Below are positions 7,411-12,309 of a DNA stretch of 12,309 nt, piece by piece (the first letter of the stretch is position 1; each line of letters starts with the position of its first letter). The notes beneath the pieces were generated by a model, which was not told the origin of the DNA, ran no database searches, and was given only the letters and a program-made list of their open reading frames with translations. A program made the position numbers and the translations under genes. Origin of the DNA: RGIG250 sp045616885 (GTDB lineage Bacteria; Bacillota; Negativicutes; Selenomonadales; Selenomonadaceae); contig JAZLHS010000052.1 in NCBI GenBank assembly GCA_045616885.1, positions 1 through 12,309 on the forward strand. The letters are read 5' to 3'.

Positions 7411-7466
7411 CCGTTTCGCCCCTGAAGCCAAGCAATTAGGCTGACGGGTGTAGAGACGGTTTTTTT
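7411..7466 (+). terminator. Second T-box terminator
   Basis: CCGTTTC...CCCC (7411-7422) pairs with CGGGTGTAGAGACGG (7445-7459), which has small bulges. An inner AGCC (7426-7429)/GGCT (7439-7442) hairpin caps it, and seven Ts (7460-7466) follow. The left arm includes CGCCCC, needed by antiterminator module 2, so pairing is again alternative. It ends 36 bases before the trpF start codon. Confidence 0.85.
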
Positions 7467-7502
7467 ATTAGTCATTATCAAAGAAAGAAGCGAGAAACTG
7501 AT

Positions 7503-8114
7503 ATGCTGATTAAGATATGCGGCATCAGAGATATTGAGGCTGCCCGAGCCGCCGACGAGGCAGGGGCTGATTTAATCGGCTTCATCTTCTCTACTGCATT
7601 CAGACGCTATATAGAGCCGGCGAAGGCGGCGGAGATATGCCGCAGCGTCCGGAAGGTAAAGAAGGTCGGAGTCTTCGTCGATGAGGCTGCAGACTATGTG
7701 AATGAGACTGCCCGTATCTGCGGACTGGATTTCGTTCAGCTTCATGGCCACGAGACAGCAGAATACGCGGCGACAATAAACTGTCCTTTGATAAAGGCTA
7801 TGCGCTACGGTGATGACTTCACCGCTGCGGCTGCCAATGACTATCCGGCGGAGATGATTTTGGTGGACAGCTTTGCCAAGGGTAAGGTGGGCGGCACCGG
7901 TCAGACCTTTGCCTGGCAGGAGGCAGCGGCAGAGACAGCGAAGCTGAAGAAGCCTTTCCTCATTGCCGGAGGCATATCTCAGGAGAATGCCGGTGAGGCA
8001 GTAAAGATATTTGCTCCCGACGGGCTCGATGCTTCCGGAAGTCTGGAGGATGAGGACGGAAACAAATCTCCTCAGAAAATCAGAGATTATATTAAGTCGT
8101 TACGAAATGACTAA
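7503..8114 (+). CDS. trpF: Phosphoribosylanthranilate isomerase
   Basis: TrpF converts N-(5-phosphoribosyl)anthranilate to the 1-deoxyribulose form (CdRP), step 3 of tryptophan synthesis from chorismate. The protein is 203 residues, a normal length for this TIM-barrel enzyme. It shows the N-terminal KICGI with Cys6, the expected general base; GLDFVQLHGHE (74-84); Asp122 in ILVDS, the expected general acid; GGTGQTF (130-136); and the phosphate-binding IAGGIS (154-159). The C-terminal phosphate loop reads LDASGSLEDEDGNKS, a departure from the common DVSSGVE...KG pattern. The ATG at 7503 has only a weak purine-rich stretch upstream (AAGAAAGAAG). It is the first gene after the T-box and therefore controlled by it. 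Confidence 0.95.
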   Translation: MLIKICGIRDIEAARAADEAGADLIGFIFSTAFRRYIEPAKAAEICRSVRKVKKVGVFVDEAADYVNETARICGLDFVQLHGHETAEYAATINCPLIKAMRYGDDFTAAAANDYPAEMILVDSFAKGKVGGTGQTFAWQEAAAETAKLKKPFLIAGGISQENAGEAVKIFAPDGLDASGSLEDEDGNKSPQKIRDYIKSLRND

Positions 8115-8145
8115 ATAATTAAAACTGAAATATCAGGTGAATAAA

Positions 8146-8937
8146 ATGAAGGATATACTTTCCGAGATCGTAGAAAAGAAGCGGGTAATCGTAGCGGATG
8201 CCAAAAAAGCGATGCCACTTGATAAGATAAAGGCTGAGCTGAAGTCCGGTACTCATCGGGCAGCAAGGGCGCTGGAGGAGGCGGAATTCTCTCTCATCGC
8301 CGAATGTAAGCTGAATTCTCCGGCCAAGGGTCGTCTCTGCAAACGCTACGAGGTTACTGAGCTGGCCAAGATGTATAATGACAACGGGGCGACGATGCTC
8401 TCTGTCCATACAGACCCGCACTTCCTCGGACGCAACGAAGATATCCCCGCAGTGCGGAAGATAACAGAGCTTCCCATCATGCGGAAGGAGTTCATCATCG
8501 ACGAGTACCAGATATATGAGGCACGATGGCTTGGGGCAGACGCAGTACTGCTGATTGCCCGCATACTCACCGGCGAAGAGCTGTCGGAGTTCGTGAAGCT
8601 CACCCACAGTCTGGGAATGGATGCCCTAATCGAAGTTCACGACGAGGCAGATATCGACAAGGCATTGGCCACGGAGGGAAAGTTTATCGGTGTCAACAAC
8701 CGAAATCTGAAGACCTTCGTTACCTCTATAGAGAATACGCTGGAGCTGCTGCCCTATATCAGAAAGAATGATAAGATGGAGGGCAGAGTCCTCATCAGTG
8801 AAAGCGGCGTCAAAGACGGAGCCGATGCTGAGAAGCTGCGGCTGGCCGGCTGCAGAGGTGTTCTGGTCGGTGAGGGTCTGGTGGTGGCCGATAATGTGGC
8901 GGCAATGACGAGAGAAATTGCGTCTGCCGGAAGATAG
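8146..8937 (+). CDS. trpC: Indole-3-glycerol phosphate synthase
   Basis: TrpC closes the indole ring, converting CdRP to indole-3-glycerol phosphate with loss of CO2 and water. The protein is 263 residues, single-function and not fused to TrpF. The expected catalytic residues are all present: Glu53 and Lys55 in IAECKLNSPAKG (51-62), Lys114 in MRKEF, Glu163 in LIEVHDE, Asn184 in GVNNRNL and Glu219-Ser220 in ISESG. The first motif is slightly divergent, with Cys-Lys-Leu-Asn where most homologues have Ile/Val-Lys-Arg-Ala/Ser. The ATG at 8146 is chosen over an in-frame GTG at 8137 because AGGTGA (8135-8140) is a proper Shine-Dalgarno sequence for the ATG and overlaps the GTG. It lies 31 bases after trpF. 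Confidence 0.95.
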   Translation: MKDILSEIVEKKRVIVADAKKAMPLDKIKAELKSGTHRAARALEEAEFSLIAECKLNSPAKGRLCKRYEVTELAKMYNDNGATMLSVHTDPHFLGRNEDIPAVRKITELPIMRKEFIIDEYQIYEARWLGADAVLLIARILTGEELSEFVKLTHSLGMDALIEVHDEADIDKALATEGKFIGVNNRNLKTFVTSIENTLELLPYIRKNDKMEGRVLISESGVKDGADAEKLRLAGCRGVLVGEGLVVADNVAAMTREIASAGR

Positions 8938-8963
8938 AACTCGACAGAAGTATAGAAATCTGA

Positions 8964-8981
8964 TAAAATATTAATATTTTA
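8964..8981 (+). promoter_or_regulatory. Perfect 18-bp palindrome in the trpC-trpB gap
   Basis: TAAAATATTAATATTTTA is a perfect inverted repeat with no spacer, made only of A and T. It sits in the 92-base gap between trpC and trpB, about 50 bases before the trpB Shine-Dalgarno sequence. It could be an operator for an unknown dimeric regulator or part of a weak internal promoter; TAAAAT (8996-9001) and TACAAT (9003-9008) are -10-like, but I see no good matching -35 box. As an RNA hairpin it would be weak. The palindrome is seen directly; the function is inference. Confidence 0.4.
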
Positions 8982-9029
8982 GTAATTCACTTGGATAAAA
9001 TATACAATCATAAAAATGGGGGAAATAAA

Positions 9030-10208
9030 ATGGCAACTAAAAGATTTGGCAAATACGGCGGACAGTATGTACCGGAAACGGTAATGCCTGTTCTCAACGA
9101 GTTGGAAGAAGCCTATGATAAATACAAGGATGACCCGCAGTTCATCGCTGATTTCAAGCGTATACTGAAGGAGTATGCAGGTCGTCCCTCCATGCTTTAC
9201 TATGCTGAGAAGCTCACTAAGCACTATGGCAAGGCCAAGATTTTCCTGAAGCGTGAAGACCTGCTTCATACCGGTGCCCACAAGATAAACAATGCTCTCG
9301 GTCAGGCTATCCTCGCCAAGCGCATGGGCAAGGAGTGCATCATTGCCGAGACCGGTGCCGGCCAGCACGGCGTTGCCTCTGCTACCGTTGCCGCTCTCTT
9401 CGGCTTCAAGTGCAAAGTATTCATGGGCAAGGTCGATGTAGAGCGCCAGAAGCTCAATGTATTCCGCATGAAGCTTCTGGGCGCTGAAGTAGTTCCTGTA
9501 GAAGGCGGCTCCGGCACCCTGAAGGATGCCATGAATGAGGCTATCCGCTACTGGGCTGCTCATGTAGATGACACCTACTACCTCATCGGAACTGTTGCCG
9601 GTCCGGCTCCATATCCCGAGCTGGTTCGCGATTTCCAGAAGGTCATCGGCGAAGAGATTCGCGAGCAGGTGAAGGAGCAGGCCGGCGGTCGCGTAGATTA
9701 CCTCGTTGCCTGCGTAGGCGGCGGCTCCAATGCAATGGGTACCTTCTATGAGTTCCGCAATGATAAAGATGTAAAGAAGTTTGGCGTAGAAGCCGCAGGT
9801 AAGGGCATGGACACCGATGAACACGCACTGACTCTGGAGAAAGGCCGCCCCGGCGTTCTCCACGGTGCATACAGCTATCTACTGCAGGATGATGACGGAC
9901 AGGCTCTGGAGGCATACTCCATTTCTGCCGGTCTCGATTATCCCGGCGTTGGCCCTGAGCATTCCTACTTCAAGGATGCAGGCATTGTTGATTATGTGGG
10001 TATCTCCGATGATGAGGCACTGGCTGCATTCCGTCGGGTATCCGAGCTGGAGGGCGTCATCCCGGCAGTGGAGAGCTCTCACGCACTGGCTTATCTCGAA
10101 AAGCTCATGCCTACCACCAAGGAGGATGAGGTTGTCGTTGTCTGCCTCTCCGGCCGCGGCGACAAGGATGTTCAGATGGTAGCAAAAGTACTGGGGGAGG
10201 AAATCTGA
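9030..10208 (+). CDS. trpB: Tryptophan synthase beta chain
   Basis: TrpB is the PLP enzyme that condenses indole, delivered through a tunnel from TrpA, with serine to make tryptophan. The protein is 392 residues, normal for the TrpB1 type. It opens with RFGKYGGQYVPETVMP. The PLP-binding lysine is Lys85 in HTGAHKINN, and the catalytic glutamate is Glu107 in ETGAGQHG. The phosphate-binding loop is GGGSNAMG (230-237), and the residue near the PLP pyridine nitrogen is Ser374 in CLSGRGDKD. The frame extends up to a TTG at 8991, but ATG 9030 follows a GGGGGA Shine-Dalgarno sequence and gives the normal N-terminus. Codon use differs from trpF and trpC: 14 of 16 arginines are CGC or CGT. The gene is followed one base later by trpA. 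Confidence 0.98.
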   Translation: MATKRFGKYGGQYVPETVMPVLNELEEAYDKYKDDPQFIADFKRILKEYAGRPSMLYYAEKLTKHYGKAKIFLKREDLLHTGAHKINNALGQAILAKRMGKECIIAETGAGQHGVASATVAALFGFKCKVFMGKVDVERQKLNVFRMKLLGAEVVPVEGGSGTLKDAMNEAIRYWAAHVDDTYYLIGTVAGPAPYPELVRDFQKVIGEEIREQVKEQAGGRVDYLVACVGGGSNAMGTFYEFRNDKDVKKFGVEAAGKGMDTDEHALTLEKGRPGVLHGAYSYLLQDDDGQALEAYSISAGLDYPGVGPEHSYFKDAGIVDYVGISDDEALAAFRRVSELEGVIPAVESSHALAYLEKLMPTTKEDEVVVVCLSGRGDKDVQMVAKVLGEEI

Positions 10209-10209
10209 A

Positions 10210-11001
10210 ATGAATCGCATAGACAGTAAATTCCAGGAGCTGAAAGAAGCAAAGAAAAAGGGTCTCGTAATCTTTATTACCGCCGGTGCTCCTGATGTAG
10301 AATCCACTATTGCTGCCGTCAAGATGGCTGAAGCAAACGGCGCCGATGCTATCGAGCTGGGCATTCCCTTCTCTGATCCTATGGCTGATGGCCCTATCAT
10401 TCAGAAGTCTTCCTTCGCCGCTATTAAGAACGGCATGACTGTAAAGAAGCTCCTGGCGCTCGTAAAAGAGATTCGCAGCTTTACCAATATCCCGCTTCTG
10501 GCTATGGGCTATCTCAACAACCTCCTGAACTACGGTCTCGATGAGTTCTTCGCCGATGCCAAGGCAGCCGGTCTGGATGGCCTCATCCTGCCTGATGTTC
10601 CGCATGAGGAGTCTGCCGAGCTTCGTGAGCTGGGTGACAAGTTCGATATGCCTATCGTTGAGTTCGTTACTCCCGGCACGGTTGCCCGCCGTATCACCGA
10701 GACCTGCATCAACGCAAAAGGCTTCATCTACTGCGTATCCGTCAACGGTGTAACCGGTGTCCGCAAGATTGACTACGGCCCCATCGGCAAGGTAGCTCAG
10801 GCAGTAAGAGCTCAGAGCGATGTGCCGGTAGCTGTCGGCTTCGGTATCGGCTCCGGCGAGGCTGCTGTAGAAGCTGCCGCTCACGCAGATGCAGTCATCG
10901 TCGGCTCTGCCGTAGTAAAGAGACTGCTGGAAAACGATATGGACGGAGCAGCCGGGATTGTATCCGAGATTCGCACTGCTCTTGATAAGGCGTATAATTA
11001 A
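10210..11001 (+). CDS. trpA: Tryptophan synthase alpha chain
   Basis: TrpA is a TIM-barrel lyase that splits indole-3-glycerol phosphate into glyceraldehyde 3-phosphate and indole, which passes to TrpB in the alpha2-beta2 complex. The protein is 263 residues, normal. Catalytic Glu49 and Asp60 are in IELGIPFSDPMADGP (48-62), numbered exactly as in Salmonella TrpA. Other family blocks are GLILPDVPHEE, FIYCVSVNGVTG and the phosphate site VAVGFGIGSGE, then ADAVIVGSAVV. The ATG lies one base after the trpB stop, with GGGGGAGG upstream inside trpB, so translation is probably coupled for equal subunit synthesis. Seven of nine arginine codons are CGC or CGT, as in trpB. Confidence 0.98.
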   Translation: MNRIDSKFQELKEAKKKGLVIFITAGAPDVESTIAAVKMAEANGADAIELGIPFSDPMADGPIIQKSSFAAIKNGMTVKKLLALVKEIRSFTNIPLLAMGYLNNLLNYGLDEFFADAKAAGLDGLILPDVPHEESAELRELGDKFDMPIVEFVTPGTVARRITETCINAKGFIYCVSVNGVTGVRKIDYGPIGKVAQAVRAQSDVPVAVGFGIGSGEAAVEAAAHADAVIVGSAVVKRLLENDMDGAAGIVSEIRTALDKAYN

Positions 11002-11015
11002 TCAACTGGATTGGG

Positions 11016-11170
11016 AAGAGGCTGTTGCATAAACATAAAAGGCCCCCATTCAGGGGGGCTGTCACCGAAGGTGACTGGGGGGTAACAATTATTGTCTTAC
11101 CCCTCCGCCCTTCGGACACCTCCTCTGCAGGGGAGGCTTGGGGATGATTATTGTGCGACAGCTCTTTTTT
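11016..11170. repeat. Palindromic MITE/REP-like intergenic repeat between trpA and trpE
   Basis: The ends are imperfect inverted repeats: AGAGGCTGTTGCATAA (11017-11032) against TTGTGCGACAGCTCT (11151-11165). The centre is a nested palindrome, GGGGTAA (11078-11084) with TTACCCC (11097-11103) around ACAAT-T-ATTGT (11085-11095). Each arm carries its own hairpin: GTCACC-GAA-GGTGAC (11061-11075) plus CCCCC/GGGGGG on the left, and CCTCC...GGAGG with outer CCCC/GGGG on the right. This layout, without any coding frame of note, resembles small non-autonomous elements or REP-type repeats found in many copies in gut and rumen Firmicutes. The right end runs into TTTTTT, so the RNA could also act as a terminator. 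Copy number cannot be judged from one window. Confidence 0.7.
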
Positions 11171-11180
11171 GTGGAAAATT

Positions 11181-12309
11181 ATGAAAATAATACCATCTCG
11201 CGAGGACTTTGTTACTCTCGCAAAAGACTCGAACCTCATTGCTGTCTCTACCGAGCTCTTTAATGATCTGGATACTCCGGTGTCCGTCTACTACAAGCTG
11301 GTAGGAGAGGAAAAAGGCTTTCTGCTGGAATCGGTAGAGGTCAATCAAAAGTACGGCCGCTACTCCTTTATCGGGGCTGACCCCTTTATCCGTCTGGAGG
11401 TCTATGCTGACCAGCTGATGATGGAGCAGAATGGCCGGATGCGCTGCTATGAAGGCACTCCGGTTGAGACTATGAAACGCTTCATGGCGCGCTTCAAAGC
11501 GCCTGCCAATGACAATGTACTGCCGCTGGTAAACGGCGGTGTCATCGGCTATCTTAACTATGATATCGTAGCCACCTTCGACAGAGTGCGCGGCCTTGAT
11601 CTAGGCGAGACCGACATTCTCGGTCAGTTCATGATTTGCCGCCTGCTGGTTGTCTTTGACCAGATGCGCCATACCACCCGTCTCATCTACATGGCGGAGA
11701 CGGATGGCAAGGATGTCGAGGCGGTCTATGAAAAGGCCGTGGAGACTCTGAAAAAGGCTGAGGCAAGGCTGGCCGCTCCCCTTGATAATGTCCATCAGTA
11801 CAATGAGCCACGGAAGGATAAGCTGGATTTCCTCGGCAAGTACGGCGATATGCCGGAGTCATTCGACAATCTCATCAAGAGCTGCCGAGACCATATTATT
11901 GCCGGTGATATCTTCCAGATAGTCCCCAGTCAGCAGTTCCGGACGAAGATAACTCAGCCGCCTTTTACCTTCTATCGCCGTCTCCGTCAGGCGAACCCGT
12001 CTCCCTATATGTTCTACCTGAACTTCGGTGAGACGAAGCTGGTAGGTGCTTCACCGGAGATGCTGGTGAGGGTAGCCGGAGACGAGCTGACTACTTATCC
12101 TATAGCTGGTACCCGCCGCCGCGGGGCGAATGACGAGGAGGATGAGGCTCTCATTGCCGACCTCCTGCAGGATGTGAAGGAGTGCGCCGAGCATTCTATG
12201 CTGGTAGACCTTGCCCGCAATGATATCGGCCGTATCAGTGAAGCCGGCAGCGTCAGAGTTACCAAGCTGAAGGTCATAGAGAAGTTCTCCCATGTCATGC
12301 ACATGGTTT
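11181..12309 (+). CDS. trpE: Anthranilate synthase component I, N-terminal part (3' end outside window)
   Basis: TrpE aminates chorismate and eliminates pyruvate to form anthranilate, the committed step of tryptophan synthesis, normally with the TrpG glutaminase. The frame is open from ATG 11181 to the window end (376 codons, out of roughly 490-510 in the family). The tryptophan-binding motif LLES is at 48-51, with GRYSFIGADP after it. NPSPYMFYLNFG, the second part of the allosteric site, is present, so feedback inhibition by Trp is likely. Chorismate-enzyme blocks IVPSQQF, LVGASPEMLVRV, YPIAGTRRRG, DLARNDIGRISEAGSV and EKFSHVMHMV are clear. The ribosome site is weak (GTGGAAAATT before ATG), and a TTG at 11169 is a less likely start. 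The gene sits after trpA, separated by the palindromic repeat, an unusual place for trpE. No promoter was recognised in the gap. Confidence 0.95.
   Translation, partial: MKIIPSREDFVTLAKDSNLIAVSTELFNDLDTPVSVYYKLVGEEKGFLLESVEVNQKYGRYSFIGADPFIRLEVYADQLMMEQNGRMRCYEGTPVETMKRFMARFKAPANDNVLPLVNGGVIGYLNYDIVATFDRVRGLDLGETDILGQFMICRLLVVFDQMRHTTRLIYMAETDGKDVEAVYEKAVETLKKAEARLAAPLDNVHQYNEPRKDKLDFLGKYGDMPESFDNLIKSCRDHIIAGDIFQIVPSQQFRTKITQPPFTFYRRLRQANPSPYMFYLNFGETKLVGASPEMLVRVAGDELTTYPIAGTRRRGANDEEDEALIADLLQDVKECAEHSMLVDLARNDIGRISEAGSVRVTKLKVIEKFSHVMHMV

Larger units (their letters stand above)
7081..7466 (+). ncRNA. Tryptophan-specific T-box riboswitch leader with two antiterminator/terminator modules
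   Basis: A T-box senses the ratio of charged to uncharged tRNA and controls read-through of a terminator. Stem I: lower helix CGGG (7113-7116)/CCCG (7206-7209); specifier loop with AGTA (7121-7124) on the 5' side and GAATGG on the 3' side, giving specifier UGG at 7202-7204 (Trp); helix ATCCG (7125-7129)/CGGAT (7194-7198); distal helix CCGAT (7150-7154)/ATCGG (7179-7183) with a GGTGTGA loop motif at 7170-7176. Stem III-like: AACGG (7247-7251)/CCGTT (7258-7262). A further hairpin is GAGC (7280-7283)/GCTC (7289-7292), flanked by GAACA/TGTTC. Two antiterminators follow. Module 1 is CGGG-TGGCATA-GCG ... CGT-CCCG (7318-7347). Module 2, the canonical T-box sequence, is AGGG-TGGTACC-GCG ... CGC-CCCT (7395-7423). 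Each overlaps its own terminator. The Trp specificity fits the trp genes downstream. There is no second Stem I. Confidence 0.93.

Noticed and set aside
8137..8145. GTG 8137 as the trpC start
   Set aside because: The GTG is inside the AGGTGA Shine-Dalgarno sequence that serves ATG 8146.
8991..9029. TTG 8991 as the trpB start
   Set aside because: The extra residues do not belong to TrpB, and the ATG at 9030 has its own GGGGGA site.
8979..9863. Minus-strand open frame of 294 codons over trpB
   Set aside because: It is entirely antisense to trpB, whose motifs and start are certain. The strong codon bias of trpB readily creates long antisense frames.
10111..10884. Minus-strand open frame of 257 codons over trpA
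   Set aside because: It is antisense to trpA and the trpB end, with no domain and no credible ribosome site. It is a by-product of trpA codon bias.
11016..11170. CRISPR repeat or small coding gene in the trpA-trpE gap
   Set aside because: There are no regularly spaced direct repeats, and no frame with a start and Shine-Dalgarno sequence. The signal is inverted repeats only.
1..12309. Defence system, prophage, toxin-antitoxin or secondary metabolite genes
   Set aside because: Every supported coding frame belongs to a well-known housekeeping or biosynthetic family. The PIN domain protein has membrane helices and a TRAM domain, so it is not a VapC-type toxin, and no antitoxin gene adjoins it.

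Overview
The window reads as a chromosomal segment of a non-sporulating Firmicutes-type bacterium. Negativicutes (Selenomonas-like) is my best guess, at moderate confidence. The reasons are the Firmicutes-type order dxs-tlyA-nadK-argR-recN, strong AGGAGG-type ribosome binding sites, a T-box riboswitch, and the lack of sporulation genes after recN. All genes lie on the plus strand and most of the sequence is housekeeping. The unusual content is in the regulatory and intergenic DNA of the tryptophan locus.

Region 1 (1-6533) is a tightly packed run. It holds the C-terminal two thirds of dxs (isoprenoid precursor synthesis), tlyA (S4/FtsJ-type rRNA methyltransferase or hemolysin-like protein), nadK (NADP synthesis), argR (arginine repressor), recN (double-strand-break repair ATPase) and a four-helix membrane protein with PIN and TRAM domains. 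Gaps range from zero (argR/recN) to about 50 bases. No internal promoter or strong terminator was seen, so these are probably co-transcribed from upstream of the window.

Region 2 (6534-6976) is a stand-alone cold-shock gene with a near-consensus promoter, a short hairpin leader and a clear intrinsic terminator.

Region 3 (6977-12309) is a tryptophan operon, trpF-trpC-trpB-trpA-trpE (trpE runs off the window). It starts with a sigma-A-type promoter and a T-box leader whose specifier codon is UGG (Trp). This leader has one Stem I but two successive antiterminator/terminator modules before trpF. When tRNA-Trp is uncharged both terminators should be antagonised, and when it is charged transcription would have to pass two terminators, giving tight shut-off. 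The predicted enzymes cover the isomerase (TrpF), indole-glycerol phosphate synthase (TrpC), tryptophan synthase (TrpBA) and anthranilate synthase component I (TrpE). trpG and trpD are not in view and may follow trpE.

Three further features break up the operon: a perfect 18-bp AT-only palindrome between trpC and trpB, a sharp shift to preferred arginine codons in trpB and trpA, and a roughly 155-bp palindromic, MITE-like repeat ending in a T-run between trpA and trpE. I found no CRISPR array, tRNA, rRNA, transposase, phage or defence gene. The best candidate for something less described is the single-Stem-I, double-antiterminator T-box.
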